Below, in pieces: positions 18,115 to 26,881 of a stretch of 64,000 nucleotides of DNA. Source of the stretch: HGM04593 sp045589695 (GTDB taxonomy: Bacteria; Bacteroidota; Bacteroidia; Bacteroidales; Bacteroidaceae); assembly GCA_045589695.1 (NCBI GenBank), contig JAZNPP010000034.1, positions 62,001 to 126,000 on the forward strand, read 5' to 3'. Position numbers and translations under genes: made by a program. Position 1 is the first letter of the stretch, and every line of letters begins with the position of its first letter. Under the pieces are notes generated by a model, which did no database searches, was not told the DNA's origin, and was given only the letters and a program-made list of their open reading frames with translations.

Positions 18115-18327
18115 AAATTTTAAAGCATAAATTCAAAGAAAGTTTTCAACAGTTTGTTAATTTCTTCTTGCAATTCTATTATGTTGAGAATAAATGCCTT
18201 GCTCCGCTACAATAAAGAGTGGGGAAAGTTCCTGTTTCTATCATTCTTAGCGCCGGTTTTTTCTTTTTTTTATGCATGTTTGCATACATCTCTGAAAAAT
18301 GTGGTAAGTTTACCGAAAATTCATGTT

Positions 18328-19335
18328 ATGATGAGCAGAACAAAAACGATTTTCCAGGTTTTAATATTTTGCCTATTCCTGTTTTGTGTGCCAAGCGTTA
18401 CAGCGCAGGAGGTCTCTATGGCCGGTTATAAGAGCATTACCGAAGAGAATGCGAGAGTGTTTGTAGGCGAACTGGCAAAAGATTTCTACGAGGGACGTGA
18501 TGCTGGAACGGAAGGAGCCGGCAAAGCCGCAGAATATATCATATCATTGCTTGAAAAGTGGGGAGTAGAGCCGTACGGCAAAGACGGATATCTTCAGCAT
18601 TTCAGGACTGTCAAGAATCAGAACAACTGGGTTACCGAAGCCGACATAAAAATAGATAAATTCATAGAAGAAGGTCGCGAGAACCGTGTCATGAAGAATA
18701 TTCTTGCCTGTATACCGGGCGAGGGCGAAGGTTTTGTTGTGGTAGGCGCTCATTACGACCATCTGGGCATTGACTCGGCTCTTGTCGATGATATATGCTT
18801 CAATGGTGCCGACGATAACGCTTCGGGCGTTTCGGCCGTGTTGCAGCTGGCTAAGGCTATGAAGAGGTCAAAGGTGCGCCCCAAGCGTACCGTTATATTC
18901 GCTTTTTGGGACGGAGAAGAGAAGGGGCTTCTCGGCTCGAATTTCTTTGTCAAGAGGTTCTTCGATGTGTCAAAAATCTCTGCTTATATGAATTTCGATA
19001 TGGTAGGCCGCGGCCCGAAGGAGAGACCTTCGCTGCTGAGCTACAACTACTCTGCGAATAATCCGCTTTTCGGAGAATGGCTCAAATCCGACGTCGAGAA
19101 ATACAATATTTCTTTAGAGCCTGTATATAACGCATCGGAATATCTGATAGACGGCAGTGACAACGCCTCGTTCGCGCGAAAAAAGGTACCCGTAGTGTGG
19201 TACACCACAGAAGGCCACCCCGATTATCATCGTCCTTCGGACTCTGCCGAAAAGATAAACTACGCCAAGCTTGCCGACATAACTCGTGTCGCATATCTGT
19301 GCTTGTGGCGTTTGGCTAACGAAGAGGGTTATTGA
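18328..19335 (+). CDS. Secreted M28-family zinc aminopeptidase
   Basis: Exported peptidase of the M28 (PepQ/aminopeptidase Y) family. From the ATG at 18328 the protein is 335 aa and starts with a signal peptide (IFQVLIFCLFLFCVPSVTAQ, cleaved after TAQ). The two-zinc site is intact: GAHYDHLG, NGADDNASG (bridging Asp), DGEEKGLLGS (catalytic Glu plus ligand) and, near the C-terminus, HPDYHRPSD. An in-frame extension up to 18154 has no secretion signal at its start and is rejected. Substrate unknown, probably peptides in the periplasm. The last 7 bases overlap convergent nhaA. Confidence 0.88.
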   Translation: MMSRTKTIFQVLIFCLFLFCVPSVTAQEVSMAGYKSITEENARVFVGELAKDFYEGRDAGTEGAGKAAEYIISLLEKWGVEPYGKDGYLQHFRTVKNQNNWVTEADIKIDKFIEEGRENRVMKNILACIPGEGEGFVVVGAHYDHLGIDSALVDDICFNGADDNASGVSAVLQLAKAMKRSKVRPKRTVIFAFWDGEEKGLLGSNFFVKRFFDVSKISAYMNFDMVGRGPKERPSLLSYNYSANNPLFGEWLKSDVEKYNISLEPVYNASEYLIDGSDNASFARKKVPVVWYTTEGHPDYHRPSDSAEKINYAKLADITRVAYLCLWRLANEEGY

Positions 19336-20675
19336 TCGGTCTTGTCTGGCAGGTAGCGGTTAAGCATTATACAGCCGATAATTGCGGAAATTATTGAGCC
19401 GCAAAGAATGCCGAGCTTGGCTTGGTTGAGGTATTGCGCCCCTTCGGCGAGCGATGCGTATGAGAGGTCCGCAATGAATATCGAAACCGTAAGTCCGATA
19501 CCGCAGAGCATGCATACAGATGCGAAAGCCTTCCAGTCGCATCCTTCGGGCAACTGAACAATCTTCATCTTTATGGCAAGCCAAGAGAAACTGAACACTC
19601 CAATAAATTTGCCTAACACGAGACCTGCCATGACTGCAAGGCTTACGCCTCTTGTTATGTCGGCAAGGCACATCGACGAAAAGTCAATGCCTACGTTCGA
19701 CAATGCGAACAAGGGTATTACGCCGTATCCGATAATCTTGTAAAGGTTGTCCTCAAGGTCTTGCAGCGGGCTTATGAGCTTGTCCGACGCCGATTCGATG
19801 CTTTTAAGAGTGTGTATGTCGTTATGGCTCAGAATTATTGTATGGTGCTTGCTGTTTATGTTCGTTACGGGGAACTTGCTTATCTGCTCTCTTATGCGTT
19901 CAATATATATCTCCGAGCCTTTGCGTTGAGAAGCCGGAACGCAGAACGCTACAATCACTCCTGCTATTGTGGCGTGTATGCCGCAGTTGAGCATTGCATA
20001 CCAAAGCACGACCCCGATAGTCAGGTAGTATGACTTCTTCATAATCTTGATTTTGTTGCCGGCTATGAGCAATGCGACGCACGCCAATGCTATCCATAAG
20101 AATGACAGGTTTATGCTTGACGAGTAGAAGAGCGCTATTACAATTATACCGCCCAGGTCATCGGCAACGGCAAGCGCCGCAAGGAACATCTTCAAGCCCA
20201 GCGGCACTCGTGTCTTGAATATCGACAGCACGCCGAGCGAAAATGCGATATCCGTAGCCATAGGTATGGCAACGCCCCTCAGCATTTCAGGGTTGTTCGG
20301 GCATACAAGCCAAAAGATTATCACAGGCACTAACATTCCGCCACATGCGCCTATAATCGGCAGCATCGCCTTTTGTCTTGTCGAAAGTTCTCCGACAAGT
20401 ATCTCACGTTTGATTTCAAGACTTACAGAAAGGAAGAATAAAGCCATTAAGAAGTCGTTGATGACATGCAGCAAAGTCATCTCTTCTCCATTGTGGCTAA
20501 AGAAATTGAAATCGCCAATCGACAGAATTACCTTCTGCTGCCAGAACTCAAGGAAGGCATCGCTCGTAGGCTCGAAATTAGCAAAAAAAAGCGCTGCTAT
20601 GGTAGCCAGAATAAGTACGACGCTCGTGTTCACGTATCTGGCAATCATGCTGATGAAACTATAATTATTTTTCAT
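19329..20675 (-). CDS. nhaA: Na+/H+ antiporter NhaA
   Basis: Inner-membrane electrogenic antiporter that exports Na+ or Li+ in exchange for protons and maintains pH and sodium balance. The 448 residues form about 12 membrane segments. The ion-binding double Asp is present in ALAVADDLGGIIVIALFYSS, with NDFLMALFFLSVSLEIKRE and AIPMATDIAFSLGVLSIF upstream and the discontinuous-helix region GIGLTVSIFIADL downstream, all NhaA hallmarks. It is longer than E. coli NhaA (388 aa), mainly from a loop of about 45 residues near residues 240-290. A -7 box lies upstream at 20701-20708. Confidence 0.95.
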   Translation of the reverse strand: MKNNYSFISMIARYVNTSVVLILATIAALFFANFEPTSDAFLEFWQQKVILSIGDFNFFSHNGEEMTLLHVINDFLMALFFLSVSLEIKREILVGELSTRQKAMLPIIGACGGMLVPVIIFWLVCPNNPEMLRGVAIPMATDIAFSLGVLSIFKTRVPLGLKMFLAALAVADDLGGIIVIALFYSSSINLSFLWIALACVALLIAGNKIKIMKKSYYLTIGVVLWYAMLNCGIHATIAGVIVAFCVPASQRKGSEIYIERIREQISKFPVTNINSKHHTIILSHNDIHTLKSIESASDKLISPLQDLEDNLYKIIGYGVIPLFALSNVGIDFSSMCLADITRGVSLAVMAGLVLGKFIGVFSFSWLAIKMKIVQLPEGCDWKAFASVCMLCGIGLTVSIFIADLSYASLAEGAQYLNQAKLGILCGSIISAIIGCIMLNRYLPDKTDQ

Positions 20676-20700
20676 ATTTTCTTTGTTTATTTCTTTTCTG

Positions 20701-20708
20701 CAAAGTTA
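20701..20708 (-). promoter_or_regulatory. -7 box of the nhaA promoter
   Basis: TAACTTTG on the minus strand lies 26 bp before the nhaA ATG. The nearest TTTG upstream is about 25 nt away, longer than ideal, so only the -7 element is well supported. Confidence 0.5.
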
Positions 20709-20796
20709 CAACCATTTTTTTCGCACGTTTTGTCAAAAATGAATGTTAAAAGTGATTTTATCTATCGGTTTTATCAATAGATGGCTTTTCTGCGCA

Positions 20797-20830
20797 TAAA
20801 AAACAAGAGGAGCATTCGTGCCCCTCTTGT
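20797..20830 (-). terminator. Intrinsic terminator of the C1B peptidase gene
   Basis: ACAAGAGG / CCTCTTGT arms enclose an inner GCA-TTCG-TGC hairpin. On the minus strand a run of T follows (20802-20797). It lies 20 bp past the stop codon of the upstream peptidase gene and is a textbook rho-independent terminator. Confidence 0.85.
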
Positions 20831-20849
20831 ACCGGTTCATTGTATCTCA

Positions 20850-22259
20850 TTACTCTTCTGGGGTAAACATCGGGTCCCATGCGGGGAGCATTGTCGGCTT
20901 CTCCTCAAGTACCTTAAGTATGTTCGCGGGGATGTACTTCTTGTCTACCACAAGGCGGAACATGTATTCGTCGAACCATTCGTCTGTCATGATAAGAGTT
21001 CCGTAGTATCCCGAACTTACGCCCCAGCTGTTCTCTACCTGCCATTTTACGGGTTTGCCGTCCTTGTCTATGTCTACGGCTTTCAACGTCATGGCATGTG
21101 AAGAACCGCTGTCGAACGTCATTATTCGTTCCTTCTTGTCCATGCCGAACTCAATGCCGAACAGCTCGTCGTAAATGTAGTTGTCTATGTCGAGCGTGCC
21201 TCTTTTGGTGTCGAGGAATTTGCCTACATCACATGAGAAGTACATCATGGTGCTGTCTTTTATTGACGCAATCGCCATCTGCTTAATCTCGTCAAGAGGC
21301 AAGTTTATGTACAGCCAGTTGTGTCCGTCGTAAAGGTGGCGGTCGTACTCAATCTCGTAGCTCTTCCAGTATGGGCGTGAAGGGTCGTTCATGAACATCA
21401 CGTAGTCGTCCTGGAGGTTTATGTTAAGGTACTTCTCGTAGAAACTTTTCGGAGTATATTCCTGGGGTTCTTCACGGTATTTGCCGTCGTTGTCTTTGGG
21501 GGCCCACTTGAATGTTGTCGGGGGCACGCCGTACACTTGCGCAAGCATCTTGTAGACAATCTTCAGCTGCTCTTTCTTTATCTCGGCAAGCTTGCTCTCC
21601 TTTGCTCCTCCTTCGTGTGCCTCGCGAAGTTCCAAACCGAACTCACGCAGTTTTGTAATGAGCAATGACGAGAAGGCGCCTGTGTTGTCGCTGGTGAAGC
21701 TCTCTTTCATGACGCCTTTGGGCACAACGCCGTACTTGGCGATAAGGTCGGCAACGCCGGTGAATGTGCCGCCGTCGCTCAACGGGTGCTTGAAGAGCCA
21801 CTCTACCGTACGGTCGTCGAAAGGCTTCTTGCGTGTGTCGATTATTCCCTGAAGAAAAAGGTTCGACTTCTCGAGCTGGTCATAGAAGAAATTATACACC
21901 TGAGAGAATTCGAACGCTCCGAGGTCTTCCTGTGCAATCATCTTGGCGCGTAGCACGTTCATACCAGTGAAGAGCCAGCAGCGGCCCGATGACTTCTGGT
22001 CTGTTATACCCTTTGACGGAACGCTGTGGCTGAAGTGCGTGTCAAGCTCGTTCATGTTCTCCTGGTTCAGCGACAGAACCTTTACCGAATTGGCGAGCAT
22101 GACGTTCTGCAACGCCTTTTCGGCGGTTGTAGGGTTGTAGCTCTCTCTTAGCTCGTTAAGCATTCCGGCGTCTATCCCGCCTTTTCCTGTCTGCGCCTGA
22201 ACGCCGATTGACAGCAACAAGGTTGCCGCAAGGCAACCGAAAAGTTTCATCTTGTTCAT
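20850..22259 (-). CDS. Secreted C1B papain-like aminopeptidase (bleomycin hydrolase/PepC family)
   Basis: Cysteine peptidase of the PepC/bleomycin hydrolase family. The 469 residues carry the catalytic Cys94 in SSGRCWLFTGMNVLRA, the His in GSSHAMTLKAVD and the Asn in VENSWG. Unlike the classical cytosolic enzymes it has a signal peptide (LFGCLAATLLLSIGVQAQ), so it should act in the periplasm or outside, probably trimming peptides. The C-terminus lacks the usual short autoinhibitory ending and finishes in MFTPEE. It is monocistronic, with a full promoter at 22295-22326 and a strong terminator. Confidence 0.9.
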   Translation of the reverse strand: MNKMKLFGCLAATLLLSIGVQAQTGKGGIDAGMLNELRESYNPTTAEKALQNVMLANSVKVLSLNQENMNELDTHFSHSVPSKGITDQKSSGRCWLFTGMNVLRAKMIAQEDLGAFEFSQVYNFFYDQLEKSNLFLQGIIDTRKKPFDDRTVEWLFKHPLSDGGTFTGVADLIAKYGVVPKGVMKESFTSDNTGAFSSLLITKLREFGLELREAHEGGAKESKLAEIKKEQLKIVYKMLAQVYGVPPTTFKWAPKDNDGKYREEPQEYTPKSFYEKYLNINLQDDYVMFMNDPSRPYWKSYEIEYDRHLYDGHNWLYINLPLDEIKQMAIASIKDSTMMYFSCDVGKFLDTKRGTLDIDNYIYDELFGIEFGMDKKERIMTFDSGSSHAMTLKAVDIDKDGKPVKWQVENSWGVSSGYYGTLIMTDEWFDEYMFRLVVDKKYIPANILKVLEEKPTMLPAWDPMFTPEE

Positions 22260-22294
22260 ATTTGTATTGTTTGTTTTGTATACTAAAGAATATG

Positions 22295-22326
22295 CAAATG
22301 TAAACCATATTTATTGCATTTGCAAA
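22295..22326 (-). promoter_or_regulatory. Promoter of the C1B peptidase gene
   Basis: On the minus strand, TTTG (22323-22326) and TACATTTG (22295-22302) are separated by 20 nt, a complete consensus match. It lies between the mfd stop and the peptidase gene. Confidence 0.72.
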
Positions 22327-22333
22327 AATCGGC

Positions 22334-25300
22334 CTATTGTAATATTGCCGCTCTTTTTATCTCCTCAATGAAGGCGAGCGCGGTCTCTACGCTCTTTATG
22401 TTCTCTACCGTTATCACGCATCGTCCGTCACCCTCTTTGACTTTGCATTTGAACTGGCTTGCAGGGATGTAGCTCATTATTCCGCCGAAGATGTCGCTTG
22501 AATAGTATCTCTCGTTTCGCGTGTCTACAAGGAACAGGTTCATTCTGCCGCCTTTCAGATATATTTTCTCAACACCGATGCGTTGCGCCTCACGCCGTAG
22601 CGTTACCATGCGTATAAGCTCTTCGCCCTCTTTGGGTATCTTGCCGAAACGGTCTTTCATTCTGGAGCGGAACGCCTCGATTTCACGGTTTTCTGTAAGA
22701 GAGTCAAGCTCTCTGTAAAGCAATATTCGTTCGTTGCTGTCGGGGACATATAATGCCGGGAAGAGAAGTTCGAGGTCGCTTTCAACAAAGCACTCCTTGA
22801 CAAAAACCTCGCTGTTATCCTCTTCTTCGGCGAGAACACCCTGGAACTCCTCGTCTTTAAGCTCGTGGACGGCTTCGGCGAGCAGCTTTTGGTACGTCTC
22901 GTATCCGAGATCGGCGATAAAGCCGCTCTGTTCCGCTCCGAGCAGGTTGCCGGCGCCTCGTATGTCGAGGTCCTGCATGGCGATGTGCATTCCGCTGCCG
23001 AGTTCGCTGAAGCTCTCAATGGCCTCTAAGCGGCGGCGGGCATCGGTGCTGAGGCTCTCTCTTGGCGGAGTGAGCATGTAGCAGAACGCTTTGCGTTTCC
23101 CTCGTCCTACACGTCCTCGCATCTGGTGCAGGTCGCTGAGGCCGAAGTTCTGAGCCTGGTTGATGATAATGGTGTTCACGTTCGGAATGTCAATGCCGTT
23201 TTCCACAATCGAGGTCGCTATGAGAACGTCGTAGTCGTGGTTTATGAACTCGTACAATCTTTTTTCAAGTTCGGCAGGCTCCATCTGCCCATGCCCAATG
23301 CACACACGTGCGTCGGGGACGGCGCGTTTGACGACTCTCTCCAGCTCCTCCATGCCCGAAATTCTGTTTGTGATGAAAAAGACCTGTCCGTTACGGCTCA
23401 GCTCGAATCCTATGGCCTCTTTTATCACTTCGGCATCGAAATTGTGAATTTCGGTGTGTATGGGGTAACGGTTGGGCGGCGGAGTCTGTATCATTGAGAG
23501 GTCTCGGGCTCCCATAATGGAGAACTGCAATGTTCGGGGTATCGGTGTGGCTGTCATGGTAAGGGTGTCTACATTCACCTTTATCTGTCGCAGTTTCTCT
23601 TTCACGGCAACTCCGAATTTCTGTTCCTCGTCAATAATAAGCAGTCCTAAGTCCTTGAACTTGACTTCTTTGCCTGTCAGTTTATGTGTTCCTATTATAA
23701 TATCAATCTTTCCCTCTTTCAGCTCCTCAAGAATCTTTTTCGTCGTGTTGGCGCTGCGTGCCCTGCTCAGATACTGCACGTTGCACGGGAAATTTTTCAG
23801 TCGCTCCTTGAATGTGAGGTAGTGCTGGTAGGCAAGCACCGTTGTCGGTACAAGCACGGCGACCTGCTTGCCGTCAGTCGCAGCCTTGAACGCCGCGCGT
23901 ATGGCAACCTCGGTTTTGCCGAATCCTACGTCGCCGCAGACAAGACGGTCCATAGGGCGTTTGCGTTCCATGTCTTTCTTTACCTCATTGGTGGCTTTGA
24001 GCTGGTCGGGAGTGTCCTCGTAAATGAAGCTGGCCTCAAGCTCGTTCTGTAAGTAGCTGTCGGGAGAAAAGGCGAAACCTTCCTCTTGATAACGCTGTGA
24101 ATAGAGTTTTATGAGGTCGCGAGCGATATCCTTAATCTTCTTCTTGGTACGCTCCTTCATCCTCTCCCAAGCTCCGGTGCCTAACTTATTCACAACGGGG
24201 GCGTCACCCTCCTTGCCGTGGTACTTCGAAATTTTGTGCAGGTTGTGTATCGACACGAACACCACATCATCGTTCTTGTATATGAGCTTTATCGCCTCCT
24301 GCGTCGAATTGCCGTTAGGAATGCGTACGAGACCGCCGAACTTGCCTATGCCGTGGTCAATGTGAACAATGTAATCGCCAACGCCGAACTCTTTAAGTTC
24401 TTTCAGGGTTAGAGCCACCTTTCCGCTGCGGGCACGGTCGCTGCGCAGGCGGTAGTTGTGGAAGCGGCCGAAGAGCTGGTGGTCGGTGAAGAAGGCAAAC
24501 CGCAGAGTGTTGTCGAGGTATCCTTCATGTATGGTGCGGCCGACAGGGTAGAACGGAATCTCTTCTCCACGGTCTTCGAATATGGCTTTCAGACGCTCTG
24601 CCTGGTGCAGGTCGTCGGTCAGCAACGACAGCCTGTAGCCCCTTTCAAGAAAACTGTTGAAGTTCTTGCTTACAAGCTCAAAGTCGTTGTGGAACAGCGG
24701 CTGCGGCGAAATGTCGAATTTCACCTTCGTCAGCGTGCTGCCTGCATCGCCGCGCATCTCCCAAAGTCTTATGCGGCTGGCGAAATTCTCAATTTCTATT
24801 GCAGACATCAGTTCCGGCATCTCGGGCAGTTCGTTGTCTGCCAGCTTGGCCTGAATAGTAAATCCTTCGTTACGAAGCTTCTCTACGCAGCCTTTTAAGA
24901 AACCGAAATCTTTTGTAATGAGAATTGTGTTCTTTGGCAAAAAGTCGGTAATAGGAACGGCGCTCTTGGCTGTAACCTTCGGAACAATGGAAATCTCGTC
25001 TATTTTATCTTTCGAAAGCTGTGTCTCTACCTCGAATGTCCTGATGCTTTCCACCTCGTCGCCGAAGAAGTCTATGCGGTAAGGATATTCCGATGAAAAG
25101 GAGAATATATCGATAAGGCTGCCTCGTACGGCGAACTCTCCCGGCTCATACACGTATGTTACCTCCTTGAACTTGAGCGACGCGAGCTGCTTTTCTACTT
25201 TGTCACGCCCCATGCAGTCTCCTACGGCAAGCGACAGGGTGTTCTCCTCAAGTTCGCTCTTCGATGCAACCTTTTCGGCTATAGCTTCAGGGTGCGTGAC

Positions 25301-25675
25301 TATTATAAGCCCGCTCTTGCGGCACCGTGACGAGAGCTTGCTCATCACTTCGGTACGCAGTATGCGGTTGGCGTCGTCCTCCTGTCCGTATTTCAAGGCT
25401 CTGCGGAACGACGACGGGAAGAACAGCACTCCCTCTTCGCCGGCAATCTGAACTATGTCGTGGTAGAAATATCCTGCCTCCTCGGCGTCGTTCAAGACAA
25501 CCATGAATGTCTGCTTGGGGAGATTTTGCTTAAGGCCGCAAAGAACCATTGCAGCGCTGCTGCCAAACAACCCTTCGAGGAGAATTCGCTTTTCGCTTTC
25601 CTCCTCGCTCAGTCGCTTCAACGCCTTGACTCCCGGGTGCTGAGCATATAACTGCAGAATATCTTTCGGCTCCAT
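22334..25675 (-). CDS. mfd: Transcription-repair coupling factor Mfd
   Basis: ATP-driven translocase that removes RNA polymerase stalled at DNA lesions and recruits UvrA. From the ATG at 25675 the protein has 1113 aa. Visible in order: the N-terminal UvrB-homology region, the RNA-polymerase-interacting CarD-like domain (VGDYIVHIDHGIGKFGGLVR), the helicase motifs GDVGFGKTEVAIRAA, IDEEQKFGV and TMTATPIPRTLQFS, then QMRGRVGRGKRKAFCYML, and the C-terminal TRCF domain. A TTG four codons upstream is in frame but less likely. TACTTTTG at 25685-25692 may be a -7 box only 9 nt from the ATG. Confidence 0.97.
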   Translation of the reverse strand: MEPKDILQLYAQHPGVKALKRLSEEESEKRILLEGLFGSSAAMVLCGLKQNLPKQTFMVVLNDAEEAGYFYHDIVQIAGEEGVLFFPSSFRRALKYGQEDDANRILRTEVMSKLSSRCRKSGLIIVTHPEAIAEKVASKSELEENTLSLAVGDCMGRDKVEKQLASLKFKEVTYVYEPGEFAVRGSLIDIFSFSSEYPYRIDFFGDEVESIRTFEVETQLSKDKIDEISIVPKVTAKSAVPITDFLPKNTILITKDFGFLKGCVEKLRNEGFTIQAKLADNELPEMPELMSAIEIENFASRIRLWEMRGDAGSTLTKVKFDISPQPLFHNDFELVSKNFNSFLERGYRLSLLTDDLHQAERLKAIFEDRGEEIPFYPVGRTIHEGYLDNTLRFAFFTDHQLFGRFHNYRLRSDRARSGKVALTLKELKEFGVGDYIVHIDHGIGKFGGLVRIPNGNSTQEAIKLIYKNDDVVFVSIHNLHKISKYHGKEGDAPVVNKLGTGAWERMKERTKKKIKDIARDLIKLYSQRYQEEGFAFSPDSYLQNELEASFIYEDTPDQLKATNEVKKDMERKRPMDRLVCGDVGFGKTEVAIRAAFKAATDGKQVAVLVPTTVLAYQHYLTFKERLKNFPCNVQYLSRARSANTTKKILEELKEGKIDIIIGTHKLTGKEVKFKDLGLLIIDEEQKFGVAVKEKLRQIKVNVDTLTMTATPIPRTLQFSIMGARDLSMIQTPPPNRYPIHTEIHNFDAEVIKEAIGFELSRNGQVFFITNRISGMEELERVVKRAVPDARVCIGHGQMEPAELEKRLYEFINHDYDVLIATSIVENGIDIPNVNTIIINQAQNFGLSDLHQMRGRVGRGKRKAFCYMLTPPRESLSTDARRRLEAIESFSELGSGMHIAMQDLDIRGAGNLLGAEQSGFIADLGYETYQKLLAEAVHELKDEEFQGVLAEEEDNSEVFVKECFVESDLELLFPALYVPDSNERILLYRELDSLTENREIEAFRSRMKDRFGKIPKEGEELIRMVTLRREAQRIGVEKIYLKGGRMNLFLVDTRNERYYSSDIFGGIMSYIPASQFKCKVKEGDGRCVITVENIKSVETALAFIEEIKRAAILQ

Positions 25676-25786
25676 TTCTATTCGCAAAAGTAGCCAAAAT
25701 ATTCCATATACCCGCCTGTTAATTCAATTACGCTATGAATATTTCTATAATTTTTCTTAAAAACCGAAGTTGTGTTTTTATTATTG

Positions 25787-26044
25787 TATATTTGTAGTTG
25801 TATCACGAATATACTCTGCACTCGCTGTGAAAAAACAAATCAAGCTTTGTTATTCTCGCTCGTTTGTTTGTAATTTGTGGTTTTGCCACGAATATACTCT
25901 GCACTCGCTGTGAAAAAACAAATCAGGCTTTGTTATTCTCGCTCGTTTGTTTGTAATTTGTGGCTTTGCCACGAATATACTCTGCACTCGCTGTGAAAAA
26001 ACAAATCAGGCTTTGTTATTCTCGCTCGTTTGTTTGTATATTTG
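25787..26044 (+). repeat. Three 83-bp tandem direct repeats with promoter-like ends
   Basis: Units begin CACGAATATACTCTGC at 25804, 25887 and 25970, an exact 83-bp period. Units 1 and 2 differ at two bases, and unit 3 is identical to unit 2 for 69 bases before its end diverges. Each unit contains AAAACAAA...TTTGTTTG arms able to form a hairpin and an internal TTTG. TATATTTG, a perfect -7 box, stands just before unit 1 (25787-25794) and at the end of unit 3 (26037-26044). Units 1 and 2 instead end in TAATTTG, one base short. The array fills most of the 392-bp gap between mfd and the thioesterase gene. No reading frame or CRISPR spacing is evident. Confidence 0.92.
26012..26044 (+). promoter_or_regulatory. 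Promoter at the end of the third repeat unit
   Basis: TTTG (26012-26015) and TATATTTG (26037-26044) are separated by 21 nt and reach the consensus. Expected transcription start is near 26050, about 18 nt before the thioesterase ATG. Confidence 0.68.
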
Positions 26045-26067
26045 CAGGGGGGTATAATGCAGGTTTT

Positions 26068-26484
26068 ATGAAAGAGAAATACGGATACAGCATCGAAATG
26101 AAGGTGCGCGATTATGAATGCGATATTCAGGGTGTGGTGAATAATGCCAATTATCAGCACTACCTTGAACACGCACGCCATGAGTTCCTTGAATCTATCG
26201 GCGGCAGCTTTTCGCAACTCCATGCGAAGGGCATAGACCCGATGGTTTCTAAAATAACGCTTGAATACAAACGTCCGTTGCATGGCGGAGACAGGTTCGA
26301 GGTGTGCATAAATATGGAACGACGCGGCGCCAAGCTCGTTTTTCTTCAGGACATATACAACAAGGCCGACAGCAGTTTGGCTGTCAAGGGCGAAGTGGAT
26401 ATTGTGTGCCTCAAGAACGGACGGCTGACGCGAGGCGAAATTTTTGATGAGATGTTTAAGGATTTTTTCAATAAGCAGGAATAG
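26068..26484 (+). CDS. Acyl-CoA thioesterase, hotdog fold (YbgC/4HBT family)
   Basis: Cytosolic thioesterase that hydrolyses acyl-CoA or acyl-ACP. The protein is 138 aa from the ATG at 26068. The 4HBT-type motif is present: VRDYECDIQGVVNNANYQHY with the catalytic Asp in the D-x-x-G-V-V-N-N-A-N-Y core, then the long hotdog helix LEHARHEFLESIG. The reading frame extends upstream through the third repeat unit, but that part translates repeat DNA and is not protein-like. The next gene follows after 3 nt, so the two are cotranscribed. Actual substrate is unknown. Confidence 0.88.
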   Translation: MKEKYGYSIEMKVRDYECDIQGVVNNANYQHYLEHARHEFLESIGGSFSQLHAKGIDPMVSKITLEYKRPLHGGDRFEVCINMERRGAKLVFLQDIYNKADSSLAVKGEVDIVCLKNGRLTRGEIFDEMFKDFFNKQE

Positions 26485-26487
26485 GAT

Positions 26488-26862
26488 ATGGAGGGAATAC
26501 TTTACATAGTCTTAATTTTTATTATATACTCGATTGTGTATGTGGTAAAAGCCGTTGCGTCGAAGAATACCGATGTAAAGGGCACTCCGTATATCGAAGA
26601 GGCATTTCCTGTCATTGAGGTCGTGAAAAAGGAGTTCCCAAGCGTGGAGCCGAAGAAGAACGTTAAAACGGAGGTTCCAAAAAAGGTCGTGAATGAGAAT
26701 AAAAACGCCAAAAGAGAGCGTGCCCATAGCATTGTAGTTGCCGAAAGCAAGCCTCAAGAGGCTAAGAGTACCGAAAAGAAGGAACGGCTTGTATCCCTCA
26801 GGAACAAGTCGGCGGCAAAGCGTGCGATCATCGAGGCCGAAATACTGAACAGAAAATATTGA
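26488..26862 (+). CDS. Small membrane-anchored charged protein, unknown function
   Basis: I do not recognise this 124-aa protein. Residues about 3-22 form a hydrophobic helix (ILYIVLIFIIYSIVYVVKAV). The rest is very rich in Lys and Glu with the pattern VEPKKNVKTEVPKKVV, ends in a basic helical segment (LRNKSAAKRAIIEAEILNRKY), and looks disordered and cytosolic. It begins 3 nt after the thioesterase stop and is followed 19 nt later by the CoA-transferase gene, so it is part of that operon. Codon use resembles its neighbours. A role as a membrane tether for a partner is only a guess. Confidence 0.75.
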   Translation: MEGILYIVLIFIIYSIVYVVKAVASKNTDVKGTPYIEEAFPVIEVVKKEFPSVEPKKNVKTEVPKKVVNENKNAKRERAHSIVVAESKPQEAKSTEKKERLVSLRNKSAAKRAIIEAEILNRKY

Positions 26863-26881
26863 CGACAAACATAAAACAGAC

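Noticed and set aside
18154..18327. N-terminal extension of the M28 peptidase
   Set aside because: The extension would bury the signal peptide behind 58 residues; the ATG at 18328 puts it at the start.
25804..26044. CRISPR array
   Set aside because: The 83-bp units are directly joined, with no unique spacers between them, and no cas genes are present.
25960..26067. N-terminal extension of the thioesterase
   Set aside because: It translates repeat and promoter DNA; the family N-terminus begins at 26068.
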